From positions 434,001 to 498,000 of the forward strand of contig NZ_JAIVFT010000002.1 in assembly GCF_020829665.1 (NCBI RefSeq): DNA of 64,000 bases, written 5' to 3'. A program made the position numbers and the translations under genes. The DNA is from Nostoc sp. CHAB 5824 (GTDB taxonomy: Bacteria; Cyanobacteriota; Cyanobacteriia; Cyanobacteriales; Nostocaceae). Shown here one piece after another: positions 9,094-16,808 of the stretch (positions are counted from its first letter, which is position 1; every line of letters begins with the position of its first letter). The notes below the pieces were generated by a model. The model had not been told where the DNA came from. It saw nothing but the letters and a program-made list of their open reading frames with translations, and made no database searches.

Positions 9094-9564
9094 ATGAAGC
9101 TCCTGGTTCGAGAAGCACAACCGAATGATGCTGCGGCGATTGTTGGCATTCTGAACCCCATTATCGAAGCCGATGTGTACACCGCGTTTGATACGCCGCT
9201 CACAGTCGATGCCGAACGTGAGTATATATTGAATTTTCCCCATCGTGGGGTGTTTCATGTTGCGGTGAGCTTTCCAGAACAGACGCTTGTTGGGTTTCAA
9301 AGTATGGAACCATTTGCGTCTTTTACACATGCCTTTGATCATGTGGGAATCATCGGAACATACGTGGATCTTTTGTACCGACGACAAGGGATTGGCAAGA
9401 ATCTGTTTGAGGCTACCTTTAAAACCGCTCGCAGCAAGGGATACGAAAAAATATTAACCTACGTTCGCGCCGATAACGCCCCTGCCTTAGCTAGTTATCT
9501 CCGGCATGGTTTTCGCATAATTGGGACGCTAATTCCCAAGGCTGGTTGTGGAGTCAACAGCTAG
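9094..9564 (+). CDS. GNAT family N-acetyltransferase with a replaced C terminus
   Basis: The 156-residue protein has the GNAT layout: VREAQPNDAAAIVGILNPII at the N terminus, the acetyl-CoA loop RRQGIGKNLFEATF, and NAPALASYLRHGFRIIGT near the end. AGGAG lies 8-9 bases before the ATG. After IIGT the sequence changes abruptly to LIPKAGCGVNS, where relatives normally have another 15-25 residues of a beta strand. The DNA at this point overlaps a reading frame for the tail of a Uma2-type protein, so the 3' end was probably replaced by a recombination event. The substrate is unknown. Confidence 0.75.
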   Translation: MKLLVREAQPNDAAAIVGILNPIIEADVYTAFDTPLTVDAEREYILNFPHRGVFHVAVSFPEQTLVGFQSMEPFASFTHAFDHVGIIGTYVDLLYRRQGIGKNLFEATFKTARSKGYEKILTYVRADNAPALASYLRHGFRIIGTLIPKAGCGVNS

Positions 9565-9752
9565 GTTTATATTTAGGTGTTTATCAAGAAAAGTTGCGCT
9601 TTTTCACTGCTGAAACAGAACTGGTTCCGACACCGGAAGAAGTTGCACAACAGGCTGAACACGAAAAGCAACGCGCCGAGCAAGAGAAACAACGCAGCGA
9701 TCGCTTGGCGGCAAAACTGCGAGAATTAAATATAGATCCAGATACTATTTAA
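9546..9752 (+). pseudogene. C-terminal remnant of a Uma2-family (DUF820) endonuclease-like gene
   Basis: The frame reads WSQQLGLYLGVYQEKLRFFT, then a Glu/Gln/Lys/Arg-rich coiled coil ending KLRELNIDPDTI. This is the typical C-terminal end of cyanobacterial Uma2 proteins, which are normally ~200-240 residues. Only the last ~65 residues remain, and the PD-(D/E)XK-like core is missing. It overlaps the 3' end of the GNAT gene in another frame and has no ribosome site, so it is a decayed fragment. Confidence 0.7.
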
Positions 9753-9790
9753 CCTTTGCGCTATCTTGCTTGTGCCTGTTGGCGCAAATG

Positions 9791-9991
9791 TTATGGATCT
9801 TCAGGCAAAACCCATTTTGGTGGTTCCGTCATTTTTTTCCGCAGGCGTTCTTGTGCCAACTCCAACATTTGCTCTAAGGGAGTCTCTTCAATAAATTTTG
9901 CAGCAGCCTCTCTAAACTCGATATTGGGGCATTTATCCCCTAAAACACACCCGTTAACACAGGCTACAGCGCAGTTAATTTTTTGCTCCAC
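9791..9991 (-). CDS. Small conserved cyanobacterial protein with four N-terminal cysteines
   Basis: The 66-residue product starts at GTG 9991 with GAGAGAGGAA upstream, a good ribosome site. Cys7, Cys11, Cys15 and Cys21 are arranged C-x3-C-x3-C-x5-C (INCAVACVNGCVLGDKCP). A helical middle and the end EPPKWVLPEDP follow. The pattern suggests metal or Fe-S binding or a redox disulfide, but I know of no assigned function. I recognise it as a cyanobacterial family of unknown role. It is convergent with the GNAT/Uma2 region. Confidence 0.7.
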   Translation of the reverse strand: MEQKINCAVACVNGCVLGDKCPNIEFREAAAKFIEETPLEQMLELAQERLRKKMTEPPKWVLPEDP

Positions 9992-10023
9992 AGTAAATTC
10001 CTCTCTCTAAAAGTTATGAGCAG

Positions 10024-10043
10024 AGACGCGATTAATCGCGTCT
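10024..10043. repeat. 20-bp perfect palindrome, interspersed family
   Basis: AGACGCGATTAATCGCGTCT is a perfect palindrome. The same unit recurs at 10311-10330 and 27619-27638, with one-base variants at 20011-20030 and 20651-20670 inside a coding region. The flanks CAG/GTAC are partly shared, which marks an interspersed element and not a regulatory site of one gene. Confidence 0.85.
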
Positions 10044-10080
10044 GTACAGGAGTTATAATTTTTCACCCCTAACTCTTTAC

Positions 10081-10201
10081 TAAGCTATTACGCTTTTAAA
10101 TTACACAATCACTTCCTAAGTTCGTTGACCGCTGACGGTTAACTGTCAACTGTCAACAGCCAACACGAAAAGATGTGCTTAAATGCGCGACAGCTTATCA
10201 G
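10081..10201. repeat. MITE-like repeat element, copy 1
   Basis: A 121-bp unit has imperfect terminal inverted repeats (TAAGCTATTACGCTTTTAAA at the left; the right end reads as TAAGCTGTCGCGCATTTAAG on the other strand). A second copy in opposite orientation lies at 44357-44487 with nearly the same sequence. The interior includes heptamers of the GTCAACT type. It carries no ORF, so it is a non-autonomous mobile or REP-like element. Confidence 0.7.
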
Positions 10202-10310
10202 GCATTACCCTCCAGGTAAATTTTACCTTGCCAGTTGCCATCCCATTAGTCTAAATACTTACCATTTAGAAAGTTATCAGTTATAAGTTATGATTTTGAC
10301 TCTTAAGTAC

Positions 10311-10330
10311 AGACGCGATTAATCGCGTCT
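10311..10330. repeat. 20-bp perfect palindrome, second copy upstream of mnmE
   Basis: This copy is identical to the unit at 10024-10043 and lies 25 bp before the mnmE start, so it will be in the mnmE 5' untranslated region or promoter. It could fold as a hairpin in RNA. Confidence 0.85.
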
Positions 10331-10355
10331 CTCCTCACTCTTATGAAGGGCGCTT

Positions 10356-11774
10356 ATGTCAGAAGTTTTTGCCACTACCGGAACTATCGCTGCGATCGCT
10401 ACTGCTGTTGTCCCTCAACAGGGTAGTGTTGGTATTGTGCGGGTGTCTGGTTCCCAAGCAATGGCTCTAGCCCAAACTCTTTTTCACACACCAGGGCGGC
10501 AAATTTGGGAAAGTCACCGGATTCTCTACGGTTACATTCGCCATCCCCAGACGCAACAACTGGTAGATGAAGCTCTGTTGCTAATTATGAAAGCACCCCG
10601 TTCTTACACCCGTGAAGATGTGGTGGAATTCCATTGCCACGGGGGGATTATGGCAGTGCAGCAGGTATTACAACTGTGTTTGGAAAATGGTGCAAGACTT
10701 GCCCAACCAGGAGAATTTACTCTCCGCGCCTTTTTGAATGGACGATTGGATCTGACTCAAGCCGAAGGTATTGCTGATTTAGTGGGAGCGCGATCGCCTC
10801 AAGCTGCCCAAACTGCCTTAGCTGGTTTGCAGGGGAAATTAGCTCATCCGATTCGTCAGTTACGCGCCAACTGTTTAGATATCTTGGCAGAAATCGAAGC
10901 TCGAATCGATTTTGAGGAAGACTTGCCTCCGCTGGATGATAAAGTCATAATATCAGAAATCGAGAAAATCGCCGCAGAAATAACTAGGTTATTGGCAACC
11001 AAAGACAAAGGTGAGTTGCTACGCACTGGTTTAAAGGTGGCAATTGTGGGGCGTCCGAATGTGGGTAAGTCAAGCTTATTGAACGCTTGGAGCCAGAGCG
11101 ATCGCGCCATTGTCACAGACTTACCCGGTACAACCCGCGATGTAGTGGAATCGCAGTTAGTTGTCGGGGGAATTCCCGTACAAGTGCTAGATACAGCAGG
11201 GATTCGGGAAACAACAGACCAAGTGGAAAAAATTGGCGTCGAGCGATCGCGTCGTGCCGCCAATGCAGCAGATTTAGTCTTGCTTACCATTGATGCTTCA
11301 GCCGGGTGGACGGAAGGCGATCGAGAAATTTACGAACAGGTGCAACACCGTCCATTAATTCTAGTTATTAACAAAATCGATTTAGTAGAAGAAGGCGAAA
11401 GCAAAAATATTCAATCCCAAATCGTTCGACTGAGCGAAGTCGAAGTCCCAAATCTAAAATCTAAAATTGTCACAGCAGCAGCCCAAAATCAAGGCATTGA
11501 TGCTTTAGAAACAGCAATTTTAGAGATAGTTAAATCGGGAAAAGTTCAAGCTGCCGATATGGATTTAGCTATTAACCAAAGGCAAGCAGCAGCTTTAACT
11601 CAAGCAAAAATTTCCTTAGAACAAGTACAAGCAACAATTGCCCAGCAACTCCCTCTTGATTTTTGGACAATTGACTTACGCGGTGCAATTCAAGCATTAG
11701 GAGAAATTACCGGAGAAGAGGTTACAGAATCAGTTTTAGATAAGATTTTTAGCAAATTTTGTATTGGTAAATAA
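10356..11774 (+). CDS. mnmE: tRNA modification GTPase MnmE (TrmE)
   Basis: MnmE works with MnmG to place the (carboxymethyl)aminomethyl group on wobble U34 of tRNAs. The 472-residue protein has the N-terminal tetrahydrofolate-binding domain ([20 protein letters not shown]), a helical domain, and an inserted Ras-like G domain with GRPNVGKSS (G1, about residue 231), DLPGTTRD (G2), DTAGI (G3) and NKIDL (G4). It ends with the catalytic CIGK motif. Length is normal. Between G4 and G5, about residues 351-371, the DNA contains an interspersed repeat core (TTCGACTGAGCGAAGTCGAA), read in frame as a surface loop. Confidence 0.97.
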   Translation: MSEVFATTGTIAAIATAVVPQQGSVGIVRVSGSQAMALAQTLFHTPGRQIWESHRILYGYIRHPQTQQLVDEALLLIMKAPRSYTREDVVEFHCHGGIMAVQQVLQLCLENGARLAQPGEFTLRAFLNGRLDLTQAEGIADLVGARSPQAAQTALAGLQGKLAHPIRQLRANCLDILAEIEARIDFEEDLPPLDDKVIISEIEKIAAEITRLLATKDKGELLRTGLKVAIVGRPNVGKSSLLNAWSQSDRAIVTDLPGTTRDVVESQLVVGGIPVQVLDTAGIRETTDQVEKIGVERSRRAANAADLVLLTIDASAGWTEGDREIYEQVQHRPLILVINKIDLVEEGESKNIQSQIVRLSEVEVPNLKSKIVTAAAQNQGIDALETAILEIVKSGKVQAADMDLAINQRQAAALTQAKISLEQVQATIAQQLPLDFWTIDLRGAIQALGEITGEEVTESVLDKIFSKFCIGK

Positions 11775-11869
11775 AGGGTAGATTGCCAAAAGTGAAATGC
11801 AACTCAACATTTATACTAATCTTTGTGAAGTTTTACTATTATTCAACTTAATCTACAACTGATAACTAA

Positions 11870-12373
11870 ATGTACATCTCAATTCGCCAAGCAACCATAC
11901 AAGATACCGTAATAGTCTCGGATGTATTGTTAGAAGCAGCTTTGTGGCTCCAAGAGCGTGGTATACCTTTGTGGGGTGATAGCCAGGTATCGCTAGAAAG
12001 TATCTCGGAAGATGTTGCTAACGGCTTGTTTTTCATTGCTGAATGGGCGGGTGAACCAGCTGGTACAATCAAGTTTCAGCTTGAGGATTTACTTTTCTGG
12101 CCTGACATTTCTCAGGAAGAGTCAGCATTTGTACATCGTCTTGCTATTCGGCGACAATACTCTGGCGGTAAAGTCTCTTCGGCACTGCTGGCTTGGGCTG
12201 TTGAACGCGCACAAACATTTGGTAAACGTTATTTACGTTTAGATTGCGAGGCTTCGCGTCCGCGCTTGAAAGCAGTATATGAAAAATTTGGTTTCCGTCA
12301 TCACAGCGACAGACAAGTTGGCGCTTGTTTTGTCTCTCGCTACGAATATGAAATACCTCCACAAGTAAGCTAA
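11870..12373 (+). CDS. GNAT family N-acetyltransferase
   Basis: The 167-residue protein begins MYISIRQATIQDTVIVSDVL and has the GNAT core: FFIAEWAGEPAGTIKFQ (central strands), VHRLAIRRQYSGGKVSSALL (acetyl-CoA pyrophosphate loop; the usual R/Q-x-x-G-x-G/A is degenerate) and LRLDCEASRPRLKAVYEKFGF. Its stop lies 6 bp before the next SDR gene, suggesting one transcript. The substrate is unknown. Confidence 0.85.
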   Translation: MYISIRQATIQDTVIVSDVLLEAALWLQERGIPLWGDSQVSLESISEDVANGLFFIAEWAGEPAGTIKFQLEDLLFWPDISQEESAFVHRLAIRRQYSGGKVSSALLAWAVERAQTFGKRYLRLDCEASRPRLKAVYEKFGFRHHSDRQVGACFVSRYEYEIPPQVS

Positions 12374-12379
12374 ATTGAT

Positions 12380-13150
12380 ATGTCTTTTATCGATGAAATT
12401 AATCCTGTGAATGTATTGATTGTGGGGGCCAGCCAAGGTATTGGTTTGGGGTTTGTAAAAAAATTGCTCCAAGATGACAGAATAGCCAAAGTTTATGCAA
12501 CTTCTCGGCAACCGGAATCAGCCTCCCATTTAGTAGCTCTTGCAGGCGAATATTCTGAGCGATTAATTTGTCTGGAGATGGATATTACTGACGAATTGCA
12601 GATTATTGAAGCTGTTCAAAAAACACGTACCCAAGTTGACAAACTGCATTTGGTAGTCAACTGTGTAGGACTGCTGCATGAAAATAATTTGCAACCTGAA
12701 AAAAGCTTAAGACAGATTAATTCAGAAAATTTGCTGCGCTACTTTCAGATAAATAGTATTGGTGCAGTTTTACTGGCTAAACATCTATTGCCTTTGTTTC
12801 GTCATCAAGAACGCAGCGTGTTTGCCACTATTTCTGCTAAATTGGGCAGTATTGGCGATAATCAACTCGGTGGATGGTATGGCTATCGCGCTTCTAAAGC
12901 AGCACTCAATATGTTGATGCGAACTGCGGCAATTGAGTATAAAAGAAGTTGTCCTAAAGCATTAATAGTGACATTGCATCCTGGTACAACTGATACGCGC
13001 CTTTCCCGGCCTTTCCAGGGAAATGTATCTGCGGAAAAACTATTCTCAGTGGAACGCACCGTTACTCAATTACTGACTGTTATCGAACAACTTCAAGAAG
13101 GCGATAGTGGACAGTTTTTCTCATGGGATGGAAGCAGATTGCCTTGGTAA
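12380..13150 (+). CDS. Short-chain dehydrogenase/reductase (SDR), CsgA-like
   Basis: The 256-residue Rossmann-fold enzyme has the cofactor motif GASQGIG (about residues 17-23), the acidic MDITD segment and the active site Y-x3-K in YGYRASKAAL, with a Ser in ATISAKLGSIGD. HPGTTDTRLSRPF fits the C-terminal substrate loop of CsgA-like SDRs. NAD(P)H-dependent oxidation or reduction of an unknown substrate is expected. It lies directly behind a GNAT gene with a 6-bp gap. Confidence 0.88.
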   Translation: MSFIDEINPVNVLIVGASQGIGLGFVKKLLQDDRIAKVYATSRQPESASHLVALAGEYSERLICLEMDITDELQIIEAVQKTRTQVDKLHLVVNCVGLLHENNLQPEKSLRQINSENLLRYFQINSIGAVLLAKHLLPLFRHQERSVFATISAKLGSIGDNQLGGWYGYRASKAALNMLMRTAAIEYKRSCPKALIVTLHPGTTDTRLSRPFQGNVSAEKLFSVERTVTQLLTVIEQLQEGDSGQFFSWDGSRLPW

Positions 13151-13200
13151 CTGCGTTACGCTGGTGCTAGTGAAACTCACGTTACTTGTAACCAAAGCCT

Positions 13201-13530
13201 ATGAAGTTTTTTGTGCCAGCAGCTAAGGATGATATCAAAGCAGAGCAGGTGTATAGTGCGATCGCTCAGTCTGTCAAAGCACCAATAACCGAAAAGCGTA
13301 TTTGGAAGTTACAGTGGCGCGATCGCGAAATTGATGTGGAATGCGAGATAGGTAAACCTTTACCATCCTTTTATCAAACAGGGAAAGAGCTAGTTATGGC
13401 AATCTTTGAGTGCGAAAACCTTTATAAGATTTGTACTCTTACGCATGGAGGAGTAAAGGGAGAGCCTATCTTGGTTGGCAAAAACTCTGTATCCTCAGCA
13501 ACGTATTTTTCAGATAATGTAAATAACTGA
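13201..13530 (+). CDS. Hypothetical protein, 109 residues
   Basis: The product begins MKFFVPAAKDDIKAEQVYSAIAQ and contains KRIWKLQWRDREIDVECEIG. It looks soluble and has no signal peptide or known motif that I recognise. Two GCGATCGC-related HIP1 sites lie inside the frame (about 13258 and 13319), common in coding DNA of this genome. The start lies 50 bp after the SDR gene. Codon use looks like that of its neighbours, so it is probably real. Confidence 0.6.
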   Translation: MKFFVPAAKDDIKAEQVYSAIAQSVKAPITEKRIWKLQWRDREIDVECEIGKPLPSFYQTGKELVMAIFECENLYKICTLTHGGVKGEPILVGKNSVSSATYFSDNVNN

Positions 13531-13599
13531 CTCTGTATTTTAATATGCGATCGCTCTGGTAACGTAGTAGATAAAATCGCCCACCAGATATCTCAAGGT

Positions 13600-13965
13600 A
13601 TGATTAACATTCAGATTTCCTTACCTGAGTCGATGAGAGTGTTTATCGAAGAACAATTAGTTAAAGGCGGTTATAGTTCAGCCAGTGAATATCTTCAAGA
13701 GCTAATCTTTCAAGATCAACAGTGCAAAGGTCAAGAAGGGAAACGCGCTCAGTTGATGGCGAAGCTTCAGACACAGGATCAACTCAACGATGAGGAGTTT
13801 GAAGTAATTGCAGATAACTTAGTTGACGAATTTGCGCTATGTGTTGGGTCAAATTTACCAGTCTTGTCAGATTATGCTGTGACTCGTGAGAGTATTTACG
13901 AGAATCATCCTTTTAAAAACAATACACAGATTTTTGTTGATTCACATAAATTTGTAGTTATGTAG
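13600..13965 (+). CDS. ParD-like antitoxin N terminus joined to a second small antitoxin-like segment
   Basis: Residues 1-50 (MINIQISLPESMRVFIEEQLVKGGYSSASEYLQELI) match the ribbon-helix-helix DNA-binding domain of ParD/CopG antitoxins. From about residue 75, EEFEVIADNLVDEFALCVGSNLPVLSDYAVTRESIYENHP, the sequence looks unlike a ParD tail and resembles a different small cyanobacterial protein. No ParE-type toxin follows; the next DNA is a tandem repeat array. The gene may be a fusion formed by decay of two toxin-antitoxin loci. The ParD part is clear and the second assignment is tentative. Confidence 0.6.
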   Translation: MINIQISLPESMRVFIEEQLVKGGYSSASEYLQELIFQDQQCKGQEGKRAQLMAKLQTQDQLNDEEFEVIADNLVDEFALCVGSNLPVLSDYAVTRESIYENHPFKNNTQIFVDSHKFVVM

Positions 13966-14031
13966 CTAAGTACAGCATTTCATTAATTTGTAGCGAATTA
14001 AATTTGGCAATACCCTGCAATGACAACGCGT

Positions 14032-14174
14032 TGTCCGTTTTATTAATGTGTTGTCCGGCCTTGTTAATGCGCTGTCCGCCTTATTAATGTGTTTTCCGGC
14101 CTTGTTAATGCGTCGTCCGGCCTTGTTAATGCGTCGTCCGGCCTTGTTAATGCGTCGTCCGGCCTTGTTAATGC
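14032..14174. repeat. 21-bp tandem repeat (minisatellite), about 7 copies
   Basis: The unit is TCCGGCCTTGTTAATGCGTCG plus variants. The last four units are essentially identical, while the first three have TGT or TTT in place of CGT and point changes. The unit length is a multiple of three, so frames stay open on both strands (PALLMRR plus, RRINKAG minus), but neither has a ribosome site or family match. Confidence 0.9.
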
Positions 14175-14238
14175 ATCTCAATGCAATGCCAATGCGTTCA
14201 CTTGTATTAAAAACGCTAAGCTTTTACGCAAAACTGTA

Positions 14239-15159
14239 CTAAGAACTAGGAAACTCTGACTCAGCGCTTCCCCGTGCTAACTGCACCGTCTGGGGTGGTA
14301 GATGTCGCTCCAACCAATCTTCCAAATCAGCCATTACCTCTTGATAATTGAGGTCACTCTGAATTTCATGATAGGCTCCCGGATACTCGATTCTCAGCTT
14401 ATCTGTGCAGCTTACCCGTTGGTAAAAGATGTCACTTCCCGCAGGTAAAGCCACTCGGTCTGCACCACCGTGGAGAATCAACAATGGTAATTGCCAATCA
14501 CCTGCGTGAGCATTAACCCAATCAACTGTTGCAAAGAATTCTGTAGCCAGACGGGCAGTAGCAAGGGTATGTCGCAGCGTATCCTGAGCATAGGCGGCTA
14601 AAATCTGCTGATCTCGTAAAGCAGCACTCATGTCAATGCCTGTATTCAGGGTGAAACGCGGCCACAGCCGTGAGAGCAATTTTCCTAAAAGCACGCGGAT
14701 AGGTGAAACCCCAACTTTCCCCAAGCTTGGCGCTAAAGCGATCGCACCTTGCAAAACTGATGCTTGTTGGGGATAACGCAGAATATAATCTAAGACAATC
14801 ACCCCGCCTAAACTATGACCCAAAAGAAAAATTGGGCATTCAGGATTCTGAGTTTGGATTAACTTTAAGAACGCTCCTAAGTCTTCTCGAAACTCACTCC
14901 AAGCCTTGATATAGCCTTGCTGACCTGGTGAGCGTCCATGACCACGCAAGTCTAAGGCGTAGACAGCATATTGTTTGGGTATCAAATGTTGAATCACATT
15001 ACTGTAGCGATCGCTGTGCGCTCCGAGTCCATGCACAATGGCTAATATTGCCCGTACTTTACCCTCAAGATGCCAGCTTTGGTAATACAGGTCAAGTCCT
15101 GCAACACCTTGGAATGTGCCTTCTCTACGAGACACGACGCGATCGCTATGGTCAATCAT
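14239..15159 (-). CDS. Alpha/beta hydrolase, lysophospholipase/monoacylglycerol lipase-like
   Basis: The 306-residue protein has the serine-hydrolase nucleophile elbow GHSLGG (about residues 113-118), the oxyanion segment AIVHGLGAHSDRY, DLRGHGRSPGQQGYI typical of the monoacylglycerol lipase group, a candidate Asp in LILHGGADRV and a His in YPGAYHEIQSD. It should hydrolyse an acyl ester of a lipid. Near its N terminus (MIDHSDRVVSRREGTF) the DNA contains the repeat-like string TTCTCTACGAGACACGACGC, so the first codons may be recruited repeat sequence. Confidence 0.87.
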   Translation of the reverse strand: MIDHSDRVVSRREGTFQGVAGLDLYYQSWHLEGKVRAILAIVHGLGAHSDRYSNVIQHLIPKQYAVYALDLRGHGRSPGQQGYIKAWSEFREDLGAFLKLIQTQNPECPIFLLGHSLGGVIVLDYILRYPQQASVLQGAIALAPSLGKVGVSPIRVLLGKLLSRLWPRFTLNTGIDMSAALRDQQILAAYAQDTLRHTLATARLATEFFATVDWVNAHAGDWQLPLLILHGGADRVALPAGSDIFYQRVSCTDKLRIEYPGAYHEIQSDLNYQEVMADLEDWLERHLPPQTVQLARGSAESEFPSS

Positions 15160-15491
15160 CTGGTTAATTTTTTACGTATTTTCCCAGCAAGTTACTAACA
15201 TGTCAATGCTCATTGTAGTAAAGATAGCTTCCAGCTATGGAAAAATTACAGTGAATTGAGTCATCCTCACGTATTTAAAATATCGATAAGATCATTCCAC
15301 AGCTTCTAACCGTGGGTTAATTAATAATATGACGTCAAGAATTATGATTTATTCATGAATTCAAAGAGGTTTTTATCAAAAGTTCTTCTAGCGAATCTGT
15401 TCAAGAAGACCTAGCTGATGGGGTAACTTCCGAAGTTCATACCGACTCAAAATCCAGCCATCAGCAGCAAGATAGTACACAATTAGAGAGT
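15160..15491. other. Intergenic region between divergent lipid genes
   Basis: The gap between the hydrolase and the acyltransferase should contain both promoters. In its right half (15363-15491) the acyltransferase frame stays open but contains no ATG, GTG or TTG. A GAGG at 15366-15369 lies 5 bases before an in-frame ATC at 15375. Confidence 0.5.
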
Positions 15492-16382
15492 TTGACTGCT
15501 GCAAGTATCAAGCGGGTAAAAGAAGGTGTAGCTGCGGCTGGCGATCGCGCTGTTCGCAATATCATTGAGGAAACTCTCAATCGTCTGGAAGCCATTAATC
15601 AGGGTCATTCCGAACCTAGAGCCAACTCTGGGCTGCGTCGCTTTGTGATGCGATCGCTCATCCATTTCTTTTTCAAGGTACGGGTCGAACATCTTGAAAG
15701 AATACCTCAGCAAGCTGCAATTCTAGCTGTCAACCATCTCCACCACATCGATCCCTTACTCCTGTTAGCCGAACTCCCTACCCATCCCCACTATTACATC
15801 CTGGGCGATGCTCGTACTCTTTATAACAAGTGGTGGAAACGCTTTATCCTGGGTTTTGCGGGAGGCGTGATCCCTTTAGAACGGGTGTGGAAAGAAGAAG
15901 TTGCTGTTATGAAAGCGGCTAAAGCAGGAAGGCAAGATTTACTTGAGCTAGCCGCAACAATTAAACAGACAGTATCTACAGGTGAAGATATACATACACT
16001 GCGACAAATAGACCGGATTATTTTGTCAATTTTGACTCGTGGGGATGGGATGATTCTTTTTCCCGAAGGACAACTAGGAAATGCTGAGGGTAAGTTGCAT
16101 CTCCCCTTGAAACGCGGGACTGTGATTTATGCCTTGCGGGCTGGTGTACCGATTATTCCAGTTGCGCTGATTGGGACTCATGACCTTTATTTAAGAAAAG
16201 AGTTAATAATTCGGGTAGGTGAACCGTTACACTTTGCCCAAACAACCAGACCAAAGCGCCAGGAAGTAGAAGTAGCTTTGGAGACGTTACAGAATGCGAT
16301 GCTGGCTCTGTTGCCAACTAATTATCAAGAACCAACAGGAGCGAAACTGTTACGTTTTTTCCTTAATCATATGTTGTGGTAA
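15492..16382 (+). CDS. PlsC-type 1-acyl-sn-glycerol-3-phosphate acyltransferase family protein
   Basis: The protein is 296 residues from the TTG at 15492. It has the acyltransferase motifs VNHLHHIDPL (H-x4-D, about residues 77-83), FPEGQLGNAEGKLHLPLKRG and VPIIPVALIG. The enzyme class acylates lysophosphatidate or related lysolipids at the membrane. The region N-terminal to the motifs is polar. The TTG has no good ribosome site; upstream the frame is open to 15348 with no standard start codon, while GAGG at 15366 precedes ATC at 15375. The true start may therefore be rare or the gene may have lost it. Confidence 0.8.
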   Translation: MTAASIKRVKEGVAAAGDRAVRNIIEETLNRLEAINQGHSEPRANSGLRRFVMRSLIHFFFKVRVEHLERIPQQAAILAVNHLHHIDPLLLLAELPTHPHYYILGDARTLYNKWWKRFILGFAGGVIPLERVWKEEVAVMKAAKAGRQDLLELAATIKQTVSTGEDIHTLRQIDRIILSILTRGDGMILFPEGQLGNAEGKLHLPLKRGTVIYALRAGVPIIPVALIGTHDLYLRKELIIRVGEPLHFAQTTRPKRQEVEVALETLQNAMLALLPTNYQEPTGAKLLRFFLNHMLW

Positions 16383-16386
16383 AAAA

Positions 16387-16683
16387 TTATTGCTCTAAAA
16401 AATTTGTAACTTTGAAATTTGATGTTCCCTCCCAACAGTGGTTCAAAAATGCATTTACCTGAGCATCTGCTGAATCAGCCAATTCTTTGGAAGCGTTAAA
16501 TTGCACTGCTGTCACAATGTATTCAAAAATAATTACAAATTGCTTTTGAGGTGAAATTCTTTCGACTACAATTGTTTCACCTATCTTAGGTATTTGAGAC
16601 ACATTCACTACAAATGTCTCAATTTTTGGTTTATCTAATGGGTTTTTGAAATTGAAGTATTTACAATAAACAATAATTTTCAC
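16387..16683 (-). CDS. Hypothetical protein, 98 residues
   Basis: The product begins MKIIVYCKYFNFKNPLDKPK and contains VSQIPKIGETIVVERISPQKQ. It has no signal peptide, membrane segment or known motif. It is convergent with the PlsC-like gene, whose stop lies 4 bp away. No family was recognised. The protein-like composition and open frame make it probable but unproven. Confidence 0.5.
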   Translation of the reverse strand: MKIIVYCKYFNFKNPLDKPKIETFVVNVSQIPKIGETIVVERISPQKQFVIIFEYIVTAVQFNASKELADSADAQVNAFLNHCWEGTSNFKVTNFLEQ

Positions 16684-16808
16684 TTAGACAGCCACCAATA
16701 ATCATAGTAGAAATATTAGCATCGATTTATTTATACCAATTTGCCAAAATTTGGCTACAGATATAAAGCTGTAAACCAAAATAAGATTTGACGAATTCCG
16801 AATTAGTA

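Noticed and set aside
9756..10010. Plus-strand ORF opposite the four-cysteine protein
   Set aside because: It is the shadow of the minus-strand gene, which has the better start site and protein-like sequence.
13966..14181. Minus-strand ORF made of (RRINKAG) units
   Set aside because: It is a by-product of a 21-bp tandem repeat whose length keeps all frames open; there is no start signal.
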